A stretch of DNA of 64,000 bases from Bacteroidales bacterium (GTDB lineage: Bacteria > Bacteroidota > Bacteroidia > Bacteroidales > JAADJA01), in assembly GCA_020052415.1 (NCBI GenBank), contig JAGVPB010000048.1, forward strand, positions 186,001-250,000, in the 5' to 3' direction. Below the pieces are notes generated by a model. It saw nothing but the letters and a program-made list of their open reading frames with translations, searched no databases and was not told the DNA's origin. The translations under genes were made by a program, and so were the position numbers. The stretch's first letter is position 1. Each line of letters begins with the position of its first letter. Below, one piece after another: positions 16,853-25,058 of the stretch.

Positions 16853-18369
16853 TGGGAAAAGTAAAAACACATCAAAAGTTACCAACCAATTGGAATGAAC
16901 GCGAAATTCTTCGTAAGAAGGGACAGTTTTGGACACCAGGTTGGGTTGCTGATGCGATGGTTGCTTATGTTTCCGAAAATACAGATTTGATTTTCGACCC
17001 GGCAACCGGAAGAGGGGCATTTTACGAAGCATTATTACAAATAAACAAACCGGATATTTCATTTTACGGAACTGATATTGACAATGAGGTATTAACTGAT
17101 AGAATTTATTGCCGCGAAAAATGCTTCGTTGAGGAAAGAGATTTTATTAAAAATCCACCTCAGAGAAAATTTAAAGCGATAGTTGCAAATCCACCATACA
17201 TAAGGCACCATCGAATTGATGAAGAAACAAAATATTTTCTTAAGCAACTTTCATTAAGTATTACAGGACACTCAATTGATGGTAGAGCTGGCTATCACAT
17301 TTATTTTCTGATTCAGGCATTGAACTTACTGGAGCAAGACGGGAAACTTGCCTTTATTATGCCTGCCGATACATGTGAAGGAAAGTTTGCAGTAAATCTA
17401 TGGAAATGGATATCAGAAAAATTTTGCATTGAATGTGTAATTACATTTGACGAAAAAGCAACACCCTTTCCAAATGTTGATACAAATGCAATAGTTTTCC
17501 TAATCAAAAATTCTAAACCTGTTGCAAGATTAAATTGGATTAAAGCTTCACAAGCTAATTCAACAGATCTTTTTAATTTTATTACCTCAAACTTTATAAA
17601 ACAAAAGTTTGAAACTATTACAGTTATTAATCGCGAACTTATTGAAGGAATTTCTACGGGTTTTTCAAGACCTCAGCAAATACATAATGGATTTAGATTT
17701 CATTTATATGACTTTGCAAATGTAATGAGGGGCATTGCAACAGGGTCAAATGAATTTTTCTTTTTAACGGCACAACAAGTTCATGATTTAGAAATACCAA
17801 AAGATTTGTTGAAAAGAGCAATTGGTAGAACCAGGGATGCAACTCAAAATATTTTGACTTTAAAAGACATCGAGGATTTAGAAAGATTAAATCGCCCCAC
17901 TTACCTGTTGTCAATTAGCAGTCAGGACATACTTCCAAAAAGCGTTTTGAATTACTTAAAAACAGGAGAAAAAATAGGATTGCCTATCCGTTCACTTATT
18001 CAACAACGCAAGCCCTGGTATAAAATGGAAAAACGTGAAGTGCCGCCACTACTATTTGCCTATCTTGGCCGACGTAATACAAGATTCATTAAAAATGATG
18101 CTAAAGTTTTACCATTAACAGGCTTCCTTTGTATTTATCCAATTTACAATGATAAGGAATTTACAGACAAGCTATGGCAGGCTCTTAATCATCCTGACAC
18201 CTTAGAGAATTTAAAACTTGTGGGTAAAAGTTACGGTTCTGGTGCTATAAAAGTTGAACCAGGTAATTTGAGCAGACTATCTATACCCGAACATATCGTA
18301 ACCCAATTTAATTTAATTCGACCTTATATAACAAAAGAGGGCCAACTTGAAATTTTTCGAGAAGAATAA
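16852..18369 (+). CDS. N6-adenine DNA methyltransferase of a type II R-M system
   Basis: 505 residues. The S-adenosylmethionine-binding motif I is Phe-Asp-Pro-Ala-Thr-Gly-Arg-Gly-Ala-Phe (about residue 44) and the catalytic motif IV is Asn-Pro-Pro-Tyr (about 113), followed by Ile-Arg-His-His. The order I then IV, then a long C-terminal target-recognition region, fits the gamma class of TaqI/AccI-like adenine methyltransferases. It should protect the host site against the nuclease encoded immediately upstream. Its start overlaps the nuclease stop, so both come from one transcript; making the nuclease first is notable because no separate controller gene is visible. Confidence 0.9.
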   Translation: MGKVKTHQKLPTNWNEREILRKKGQFWTPGWVADAMVAYVSENTDLIFDPATGRGAFYEALLQINKPDISFYGTDIDNEVLTDRIYCREKCFVEERDFIKNPPQRKFKAIVANPPYIRHHRIDEETKYFLKQLSLSITGHSIDGRAGYHIYFLIQALNLLEQDGKLAFIMPADTCEGKFAVNLWKWISEKFCIECVITFDEKATPFPNVDTNAIVFLIKNSKPVARLNWIKASQANSTDLFNFITSNFIKQKFETITVINRELIEGISTGFSRPQQIHNGFRFHLYDFANVMRGIATGSNEFFFLTAQQVHDLEIPKDLLKRAIGRTRDATQNILTLKDIEDLERLNRPTYLLSISSQDILPKSVLNYLKTGEKIGLPIRSLIQQRKPWYKMEKREVPPLLFAYLGRRNTRFIKNDAKVLPLTGFLCIYPIYNDKEFTDKLWQALNHPDTLENLKLVGKSYGSGAIKVEPGNLSRLSIPEHIVTQFNLIRPYITKEGQLEIFREE

Positions 18370-18563
18370 ATTAAGTTTAGAAAGATAAAAAATAGTTTTT
18401 TACAGTCATACTCAATTAATGGAACATATAATCATTGAAATCGAAAGAAATTTTTAATAAAAAATTTAAACTATTTAAGTGGTTACATGATTACTTAGTA
18501 AATACAACTCTTTTCCTCATTCCGCTAAAACACCTTCCCTCTCCGCTGACATTTATTTCATAA

Positions 18564-18668
18564 ATAAACTTCATCGAAGTTCCGATAAACTTCTCCGAAA
18601 AGCTGATAAATTTCTTCAAAATTATTATAAACTTTATCGAAGCTTTGATAAACTTCATTTGATTGCCG
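18564..18668. repeat. 21-bp tandem repeat, five units
   Basis: Five units of 21 bases start at 18564, 18585, 18606, 18627 and 18648, each opening with ATAAACTT or ATAAATTT and containing TC-GAAG or TCxxxAA in the middle. Because 21 is a multiple of three, several frames stay open, giving false ORFs with a seven-residue period on the minus strand. The array lies in the 18370-18755 gap, which holds no other supported feature except a -7 box at its end. Confidence 0.8.
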
Positions 18669-18719
18669 ATTGACTTTACAATAATATGAAGCACAAAAAG
18701 CCAGATAAAAATAACTTCG

Positions 18720-18727
18720 TACTTTTG
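18720..18727 (+). promoter_or_regulatory. -7 box for the membrane glycosyltransferase-like gene
   Basis: TACTTTTG matches TAnnTTTG, 29 bases before the ATG at 18756. No clear TTTG -33. Confidence 0.4.
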
Positions 18728-18755
18728 AATTTTGTGACAAAGTTTTTTAGGCTCT

Positions 18756-20093
18756 ATGAAAAAATTCCTGCTTGTCTTTTTCCTTGTCAACTTATTCCTC
18801 GCTTCATTTTACCTTGATATTTGGATCAACGCAAATACCACCTCCCGTGCACTTCCAATTATCACCTATTTTGAGAATGGGACCTTTAAGATTGATAAAT
18901 ACCACGAAAAAACCTGCGACAAAGCTTATATTAACGGCCATTATTATACCGACAAGGCTCCGCTTCCGACCTTTCTTACACTACCCTTTTTCGGCCTGTT
19001 GAAATCGTCCGGAATGATTAAACCTGATGAAACCGGCAGTCTTTTCGGAAAGCACGTTTACATACTGGGGAGTATTCTCACGGCAAGCATTCCGATTACA
19101 ATTCTTCTTTTGATGGTTTTTCTGAAGATCAGAAACCAAAACCTGTCTGTTTCTCCTGTACTACTGGCCGTGCTTCCTTTCTATGCATCCTTTATCTTTC
19201 TTTTCTCAGGAACCTACTTTGCCCATATATTATCCGGAATATTTCTGATCGGTTCATATATTTACCTGAAACGCGAAAATCATTTGCTTTCCGGTGTCCT
19301 TGCCGGTTTGAGCTTTTTATGCGAATTCAACCTTGCCGTAATTTTCCTTGTCTGGGGTGTTCAGTTAATTATTAAGTACAGGAAATTGTCTCCTTTGATT
19401 TTGTTCTCAGCCGGGGTTTTACCCTCGGTCATTTTCATTTTGATCTACAACTATATTTTCAGTGGTTCGCCATTCACCATGCTTTACAGATTCCACAATT
19501 TTGATGAGATCCACAACAATTATGGCTTTCTGTTTCCTTCTTTCAAATCTGTCTGGGGATTGAGTTGCAGCTGGTATAAAGGATTGCTGTTCTATTCCCC
19601 CTTTCTGATCCTTGTTTTTTTCTTAGCTTTGAAGTCCATGAAAGATAAGGGATTCTTTACTCTTCTCACCCATCCTCTATTGCTAAGTTCTTTGGTCTAT
19701 TTCTTTTTTACAGCCTCTTACTTCGGGTGGTGGGGAGGCTGGACACAGGGACCGCGGCTTTTGCTGGCTTTGGCAATGCTATTGACTTATGAAGGCATCC
19801 TGTTTATTTCGAACCGGGAATTTTCGAAATTCTTTTTCTGGATTGTTATCGCTTTTGGTTTGCTGATCACCCTTCTTTCGAAGATAACTGTTGCTTATTC
19901 GGTTCCGACAAATGTTGCCAATCCAATGATTGACCTGGTGATACCAGAGTTCATTCATGGAAAGTTTAATGAGAACAACATACTCACAATGGCTTTCAAT
20001 CTCAGGCCTGTTTATTCTTTTGTTGTTTTTGTTCTGGTATTTACGTCAGGTATCGTTTTTCTGAACCAGTGGTATAAAAAGCTGGAAAAATAA
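18756..20093 (+). CDS. Polytopic membrane protein, GT39/ArnT-like
   Basis: 445 residues with about ten membrane helices. After a first helix comes a soluble loop containing Tyr-Tyr-Thr-Asp-Lys-Ala-Pro-Leu-Pro (about residue 68), the motif that lipid-linked sugar transferases of the GT39/ArnT type carry as 'YxDKxP'. These enzymes use polyprenyl-phosphate sugars to glycosylate lipids or proteins on the outer face of the inner membrane. The acidic residues of the first loop that such enzymes use for catalysis are not evident, so the assignment is to the superfamily only. Monocistronic, downstream of the 21-bp repeats. Confidence 0.7.
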   Translation: MKKFLLVFFLVNLFLASFYLDIWINANTTSRALPIITYFENGTFKIDKYHEKTCDKAYINGHYYTDKAPLPTFLTLPFFGLLKSSGMIKPDETGSLFGKHVYILGSILTASIPITILLLMVFLKIRNQNLSVSPVLLAVLPFYASFIFLFSGTYFAHILSGIFLIGSYIYLKRENHLLSGVLAGLSFLCEFNLAVIFLVWGVQLIIKYRKLSPLILFSAGVLPSVIFILIYNYIFSGSPFTMLYRFHNFDEIHNNYGFLFPSFKSVWGLSCSWYKGLLFYSPFLILVFFLALKSMKDKGFFTLLTHPLLLSSLVYFFFTASYFGWWGGWTQGPRLLLALAMLLTYEGILFISNREFSKFFFWIVIAFGLLITLLSKITVAYSVPTNVANPMIDLVIPEFIHGKFNENNILTMAFNLRPVYSFVVFVLVFTSGIVFLNQWYKKLEK

Positions 20094-20097
20094 AGGG

Positions 20098-20192
20098 AAA
20101 TGGAATGATGGAATGTTGGAAGATTGGAATATTGGAATGTTGTGCCAAAGGCACTCCTTCAGAGGAATAATGGAATGTTGTGCTAAAGGCAA
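20098..20192. repeat. GGAATG-rich degenerate repeats
   Basis: The words GGAATGATGGAATG, TGGAATATTGGAATG and two copies of TGGAATGTTGTGCyAAAGGCA are packed into 95 bases (y is C or T). The same GGAATGATGGAATG word occurs before the CDF gene near 12696. No coding potential. Confidence 0.55.
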
Positions 20193-20197
20193 TCCGG

Positions 20198-20278
20198 TCC
20201 ACGAGTTTTACGAATCAATCAATTCAATTGAATTTACCAATTCAGCCGATTCAACCAATTTAACCAACTCAATCTGAT
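20198..20278 (-). repeat. Degenerate reverse-oriented copy of the 48-bp repeat family
   Basis: On the minus strand this reads TTGGTTGAATCGGCTGAATTGG and later ATTCGTAAAACTCGTGG, resembling the TTGAATCGGTAAATTCGT / ATTCGTGG words of the arrays at 23439 and 47030. Confidence 0.5.
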
Positions 20279-20282
20279 ATTT

Positions 20283-20376
20283 ATACCCTATTTCCCTTAT
20301 TTCCCTTATTTCCCCTATTTCCCTTATTTCCCTTATTTCCCTATTTCCCCTATATCCCTTATACCCATATTCCCCT
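20283..20376. repeat. 9-bp microsatellite, about ten units
   Basis: Unit CCCTTATTT with C/T variants, repeated about ten times, running right up to the stop codon of the 20377 gene on the minus strand. The array would be the 3' untranslated region of that gene. Confidence 0.8.
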
Positions 20377-21135
20377 CTAAAGGAAGAACGGGATCACAGC
20401 TTTCCTTTCAACAGGATATTCCTTGAATTTCCTAAGGTACCATCTGTGATGATCCAATGCCCGTGGCAAAAGATTCACTAATGTCCAGATAAAAAATGAA
20501 AATGTCGGAAGGCACCATGTCAACAGTGCATAGCCGCCCCACTCCACCATTTCACCTAAAAAATTGGGACTGGATACATATTTGAATAATCCGCCAAAAG
20601 GTATTTTATATCCATTTCCTTCTTTTCTCAGGCTGATTAATATCCTGTCATGATACAGGTTAATGATAAAACCGGCTACAAAAAGTAATGCTCCGGCCAC
20701 GAACCTGGGATCCGACATCCAGTCAGAAGGATAACCCTGCGAAAGATAGCCAAACCAATAACCATTTATGTAACCATTGATAAGATTAAAAAACAGTGCA
20801 AAGATCATGATCAGAACAGGCATTTTCTTTCCTTTGGTTCGAATGCGTAAAGGAAATATAACGACCCTGTGGAAGTAATGAAATGTCCAAAGCAGAATGG
20901 CAATCAGGATAACGACGTCAAAATTGAATCCTCTGTTAAATGCAAGAAAAACAAAAACCAGCAGTGCAGGAAGTTCCATCAGGAACCACGCCAGGCGGTT
21001 GTTGATCAACGGCCCCCAGCCTGATTTCGCATGGCGGCCGTAAGGGGCCGTTATTCTTAACAGAAACGGAAAGATTACAGCGGCTATTCCTATCCAAATG
21101 TAAACGAGATATTGAAAAGTAATTTCAGTCATCAC
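20377..21135 (-). CDS. Steroid 5-alpha-reductase (SRD5A-like) membrane enzyme
   Basis: 252 residues with about six to seven helices. The C-terminal half is very like animal SRD5A1: Gly-Tyr-Lys-Ile-Pro-x-Gly-Gly-Leu-Phe-x-Tyr-Val (about 178-190), then Pro-Asn-Phe-Leu-Gly-Glu-x-x-Glu-Trp-Gly-Gly-Tyr-Ala, and His-His-x-Trp-Tyr-Leu-Arg-Lys-Phe. These enzymes use NADPH to reduce the delta-4 double bond of 3-oxo-steroids or related enones. Length matches the family (about 255). It overlaps the upstream SDR gene by one base (21135) and is co-transcribed. The natural substrate here is unknown. Confidence 0.85.
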   Translation of the reverse strand: MMTEITFQYLVYIWIGIAAVIFPFLLRITAPYGRHAKSGWGPLINNRLAWFLMELPALLVFVFLAFNRGFNFDVVILIAILLWTFHYFHRVVIFPLRIRTKGKKMPVLIMIFALFFNLINGYINGYWFGYLSQGYPSDWMSDPRFVAGALLFVAGFIINLYHDRILISLRKEGNGYKIPFGGLFKYVSSPNFLGEMVEWGGYALLTWCLPTFSFFIWTLVNLLPRALDHHRWYLRKFKEYPVERKAVIPFFL

Positions 21136-22115
21136 TATTTTATTAAACCGGCATTAATGAACCAATCAAAAGTATCCTTCAACGTGAGCTCAATGGATCG
21201 CGGATAATATCCAAATTCCATTTGGGCTTTTTTACAGGATATTTTACGGTTTGAGTGGTTGAGAATTTCAAGCGAATCGCGAGTGTATAAAGGTTGTTCA
21301 TTTCTAATCACTGCATAAAACTGAATAAATGGAACTCCCAATGCAGCAATAAAAGAAGGGACGATCAGAGTTGGTGTCTTCCTTTTCGTGACCTCCCCTA
21401 TCATTTGTGAAAGCTCTTTCAAACTCAGCCAGGTTCCTGAGATTATGTATCTTTCACCGGTACGTCCAACTTCGGCAGCACGAATGGCAGCGTCAGCCAC
21501 ATCTCTTACATCCACCCAGTTGTAGCCTCCGGGGACAAGCATCGGTAAAGTATTTTTATAAATCTGTATCAGGGCACGTCCCAGAAAAGAAGGGTGGTGA
21601 TCATAAGGGCCTATAATAGCCGTAGGTGTTATTATTACTGCATTAAGGCCGGATTTAGCCGCTTCCAGTACAAGTTTCTCACTTTCGGTTTTTGATTGTT
21701 CATAAATCATCCGGGAATGGTTGATCATGGGGCGATTCTCATCCAGCACTTCTTCCAGAGGAAATGGATCGAGCGCATGAATGCTGCTGAAATGAACCAG
21801 CCTATTTATTCCGGTTTTCAGGCAAACTGAAATGACATTTCTTGTCCCTTCAACATTGGTGAGATAAACCTTATCCCTTGCCCTTTCATCTATGGAAATT
21901 TTAGCTGCAAGGTGGTAAACTACATCCGCATCCTGACAAAGCATTTCAAGGGAAGATAAATCGAGAAGGTCACCTTTAACTATTCTTACTCCGATTCTCT
22001 CAAGGTCATTTTTATCTTTATGAACCAATGCTACAACCTCAATACCTTTATTTACCAACTCCCTGCTTAAAACATTCCCAACATGGCCGCTGGCTCCAGT
22101 GACTGCAACTTTCAT
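21135..22115 (-). CDS. Extended SDR, 3-beta-HSD / dihydroflavonol-reductase-like
   Basis: 326 residues with a Rossmann NAD(P) site at the N-terminus (Gly-Ala-Ser-Gly-His-Val-Gly, residues 7-13) and the catalytic Tyr-x-x-x-Lys (Y138, K142) with Ser110/Ser111. Overall it resembles the 3-beta-hydroxysteroid dehydrogenase / dihydroflavonol reductase branch, which oxidizes or reduces a hydroxyl on sterols, flavonoids or sugars. Its stop overlaps the first base of the SRD5A-like gene. An oxidoreductase that could make a 3-oxo-4-ene next to a 5-alpha-reductase suggests a two-step sterol-type conversion, which is inference; a nucleotide-sugar role remains possible. Confidence 0.85.
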   Translation of the reverse strand: MKVAVTGASGHVGNVLSRELVNKGIEVVALVHKDKNDLERIGVRIVKGDLLDLSSLEMLCQDADVVYHLAAKISIDERARDKVYLTNVEGTRNVISVCLKTGINRLVHFSSIHALDPFPLEEVLDENRPMINHSRMIYEQSKTESEKLVLEAAKSGLNAVIITPTAIIGPYDHHPSFLGRALIQIYKNTLPMLVPGGYNWVDVRDVADAAIRAAEVGRTGERYIISGTWLSLKELSQMIGEVTKRKTPTLIVPSFIAALGVPFIQFYAVIRNEQPLYTRDSLEILNHSNRKISCKKAQMEFGYYPRSIELTLKDTFDWFINAGLIK

Positions 22116-22287
22116 CCAAAATGGTTTTTATTCAGGCTCAAAAATAAAATAATTCATGAGAATCTTATGGATTTAAAAGCATTCAACCTCAATCTTAACA
22201 CACAGGATTCGAGTTGTTGAACACAAGTAATTCATGTTTGTTTTTGAATTAATTTAGTAAATCATTTAACCCTTAATTCATTATACA

Positions 22288-23370
22288 ATGGACAACTTGA
22301 AAAAATACCGCTTCAGCATCTTCCTTTCACTAATTATTCTCATGTTTGTATGCTTTGAACTTTATAATCATTACCAGAACCGCAGCATTTCGCACCGGCT
22401 TCAGCAGTTAAACAGCAAATCTGTTTATGCTGTAAGTGAAGATACAACCGTATATCGCATCAATAAGGAAGAATTTGAAAAAATTGTAAATGAAGATGTG
22501 CAAAACCAACTGAATACAATAACCAGCGAAGTCTTTAAGTGGCTCAGCGTGGTAATCAGTTCGGTGTTTGCAATACTCGCATTTTTTGGAATTAAGGAAT
22601 TGAACAGAAGCATCAATGATAAAATCGGAACAGCAGTCAAAGAGCGGGTCGAAAAAGAATACCAGCAAATTAAAGGGGTTCAGGGTTCCTTTGAAGAAAA
22701 AATTGAGGAAATTATTACAAATGTCAGGCGAAAGGCTGAGAAGGAACAGGGATTTTTCATGAATGCACTTGCTTTGAAGATCGAAATTGATGATGCCCTC
22801 GAACATGTCAGCCGCGATACCGGAAATTATCAGTTGAGGTTAAACAGTTTTAAACAGAAGCTGGCCAACCTGAGCCTCGATGATGAAGAACTTAAAAAGA
22901 GCCTTCTGGAAAAAGTGTTTCTATATATTTATAAATCGGGAATGGATAATGATCTGAATAAGTTGCGGGATGAATACAAAGATCGTTACCAGTTCAACTA
23001 TATAACCTGGGCGAATATTGCAATCGCCAATATGAACATGTACGAGTCATATAACGCTGAGGTCAACAAGCAATATGCTTTTGAAGCCTGTAATAAAGCG
23101 CTCGAACTTTTACCTGGCTATGGTGACGCTTATGCAGTAATGCTGGTTATTTACGCGATCGGACTATCCCGAAAATCAAAGGTGGACAGGCAGAAAGTCA
23201 TTGATCTTTTCCGTGAGATCAATTATGGTTCGGACAGCACTCCGGCACAGGAAACCTGCAGGTATCTGAACCGGCTTACGGGCCGCTGGCTTGAATATGT
23301 GGACTACCTCAAAACTAATTTCCCAGAGGAAACAAAACTGATGTATTCAAGCCTGGAACCAAAACCGTGA
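22288..23370 (+). CDS. Membrane-anchored coiled-coil / TPR-like protein
   Basis: 360 residues, family not recognised. Two hydrophobic helices (about 9-27 and 84-104) flank a short soluble loop. Residues about 108-150 are highly charged and likely form a coiled coil. From about 215 to 300 alternating helices with Tyr-Ala-Phe-Glu-Ala-Cys-Asn-Lys-Ala-Leu-Glu-Leu-Leu-Pro and Gly-Asp-Ala-Tyr-Ala resemble TPR repeats. The bulk is predicted cytosolic, so it may be a membrane-tethered scaffold. It is divergent from the SDR gene and followed by intergenic repeats. Confidence 0.75.
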   Translation: MDNLKKYRFSIFLSLIILMFVCFELYNHYQNRSISHRLQQLNSKSVYAVSEDTTVYRINKEEFEKIVNEDVQNQLNTITSEVFKWLSVVISSVFAILAFFGIKELNRSINDKIGTAVKERVEKEYQQIKGVQGSFEEKIEEIITNVRRKAEKEQGFFMNALALKIEIDDALEHVSRDTGNYQLRLNSFKQKLANLSLDDEELKKSLLEKVFLYIYKSGMDNDLNKLRDEYKDRYQFNYITWANIAIANMNMYESYNAEVNKQYAFEACNKALELLPGYGDAYAVMLVIYAIGLSRKSKVDRQKVIDLFREINYGSDSTPAQETCRYLNRLTGRWLEYVDYLKTNFPEETKLMYSSLEPKP

Positions 23371-23438
23371 TGAGGACTGTAGATTGCCGACTGTGGACTG
23401 CTGTTTGCCGACTTGATTTGATTGCTTGGTTAAATCAG

Positions 23439-23536
23439 TTGAATCGGTAGATTCGTGTAATTCGTGTAATTCGTGGACTAAATCTGTTGAATCGGTTGAA
23501 TCGGTAAATCTGTGTAATTCGTGTAATTCGTGGATC
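23439..23536 (+). repeat. 48-bp repeat family, two units
   Basis: Units begin at 23439 and 23487 with TTGAATCGG (48 bases apart), with an extra nine-base TTGAATCGG duplication at 23496. Each holds ATTCGTGTAATTCGTGGA. The same unit forms the array at 47030-47190. Not coding. Confidence 0.7.
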
Positions 23537-23555
23537 GAATTGCTGAAGTTTAAAA

Positions 23556-24569
23556 TTAGTAATTGATTAATTGATAGAACTTCTTGATTCCTTTGTCATA
23601 GTAAAAAGCTATTACATAACAAATCACCAGAACAACAACCAGGGACAAAGTATTATAATGATACCCAAAATATTCAAGCCCATAAATGAAAAGTAATTTC
23701 ACCGCAAAATGGATAAGATAAAGGGAGAATGAAATAATACCGGTGAAAATGAGAAATTTATTTAACCATTTTATATTGAATGTATAAAGCAATATTCCAA
23801 ATGATGTATAACCGACAAGTGAAGGAATATCGTTAAGCATCTTGCCTACGAAACCAAATTTGAGCGAAAACGCAACATAAAGTCCCAGTCCGACAACACT
23901 CATTAGGAATAAATATAATTTTTTGATATTCCAGAAGAGTAAACCTCCTGAAAAAATATTTTCCGCAAAATACATCCCCAGCATAAACTCCCAAACATAT
24001 TGTAAAAAGAAGCTGTTCCAAACGCGTAATTCAGCTTTGTTCAAAATCAGCACGAGAAAGCTCCAGGCTATGCTTACAATGATACCAACAATCAGAAACC
24101 TTATGCCTGGTAATTTCTTTTTTAATATTACCAGAAGCGGAAAAACCAGGTAAAGTTCAAAGATCACCGATATAAACCAGAAATGATAACCAAATGTACC
24201 GATGTATTTCTCACTAAACATCTTGTAAAGTAAAAGATGGCTGAAATACTTACCCCAGGAAACTGTATGAATTGGGATGAATAAACACAAAATCGCAACG
24301 AAGGTCACAGTAAATATATAAGGTATGTAAACCTTCAGAAAACGCTTTTTTATATAACTAACAAACGGCAAAGGATGTTTGAGATGTGAAAGATAAAGTC
24401 CAAAACCTGAGATAAAAATGAAAGTATGAACACCGGCACCACCGAAATTAATGAGCTGATTCCAAAAATCAGGTAATCCCATTTTTTGAAACAGGTGAAA
24501 GACCACAATTGTCAGCATTCCAAAACCCTTTAAAAAATCCAGGACTTCGATATATTGTTTTTTCGGCAT
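23556..24569 (-). CDS. Acyltransferase 3 family membrane protein
   Basis: 337 residues with about ten helices. The first helix region carries the family signature with a conserved His (Val-Val-Phe-His-Leu-Phe, about residue 21), followed by Phe-Ile-Ser-Gly-Phe-Gly-Leu-Tyr and Lys-Arg-Phe-Leu-Lys-Val-Tyr-Ile-Pro-Tyr. Members such as OafA/WecH move acyl groups (often acetyl) onto sugars of surface polysaccharides at the inner membrane. The substrate is not deducible. It is monocistronic and ends next to the 48-bp repeats; the 489-base gap upstream (to 25058) is A+T-rich. Confidence 0.88.
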   Translation of the reverse strand: MPKKQYIEVLDFLKGFGMLTIVVFHLFQKMGLPDFWNQLINFGGAGVHTFIFISGFGLYLSHLKHPLPFVSYIKKRFLKVYIPYIFTVTFVAILCLFIPIHTVSWGKYFSHLLLYKMFSEKYIGTFGYHFWFISVIFELYLVFPLLVILKKKLPGIRFLIVGIIVSIAWSFLVLILNKAELRVWNSFFLQYVWEFMLGMYFAENIFSGGLLFWNIKKLYLFLMSVVGLGLYVAFSLKFGFVGKMLNDIPSLVGYTSFGILLYTFNIKWLNKFLIFTGIISFSLYLIHFAVKLLFIYGLEYFGYHYNTLSLVVVLVICYVIAFYYDKGIKKFYQLINY

Positions 24570-24965
24570 TCAGCTTCCTTTTTGATAATTCAAAAATATG
24601 AAAAATCAAACCAGATTGAATTTTTAAAAAAAATATTTATCAGTTCACTGTTGTTCATTAAATCCGCCGCTTTCCAAACGGATAAACTCATAAATATATA
24701 ATTCAAAACCGGTGAGTTATTTATTTGTTAACAAATGGATGTTTAAAAAAATTTTTTAAATCGGCAACTCTTTGTAATATTGGCAATTAAACCAATTCAA
24801 AGGTGAAAAGTTCATCGGTTTACAGGTACATTTTAGCAGAAACTTGATTTTTGTGCAAACAACTGTGAACCGTTGTTGCATTTCATTGTTTTGTATTCTG
24901 TTTAACTACCATGGCTTGTAAACGGATAAAATGCTGTATTACAATCCATGCACTAAAATGTCACT
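24570..24965 (+). other. A+T-rich gap upstream of the ATP-grasp operon
   Basis: No credible gene. TAATATTG near 24776 is a one-mismatch -7 box and TTGATTTTTG near 24844 another weak one, so transcription of the downstream operon could start within this stretch. No stable hairpin is obvious. Confidence 0.4.
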
Positions 24966-25055
24966 ATGAAAACACAACAATCGGACGCGTCATCATCAGA
25001 TTCAGAGCCTTCACCTGATGACCGAAAATATTCAGTAACTCAAAACGGAATCTGA
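24966..25055 (+). CDS. Possible 29-residue peptide upstream of the ATP-grasp gene
   Basis: An ATG at 24966 opens 29 codons ending TGA at 25053-25055, three bases before the RimK-like gene. The peptide starts Met-Lys-Thr-Gln-Gln-Ser and is rich in Ser, Asp and Glu (Asp-Ala-Ser-Ser-Ser-Asp-Ser-Glu). Placement before an amino-acid ligase raises the idea of a substrate or leader peptide, but an ORF of this size can occur by chance. No homologue is known to me. Confidence 0.25.
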   Translation: MKTQQSDASSSDSEPSPDDRKYSVTQNGI

Positions 25056-25058
25056 GCC

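Noticed and set aside
18491-18790. Two minus-strand frames with seven-residue periodicity
   Set aside because: Produced by the 21-bp minisatellite and overlapping the start of the 18756 gene; no independent support.
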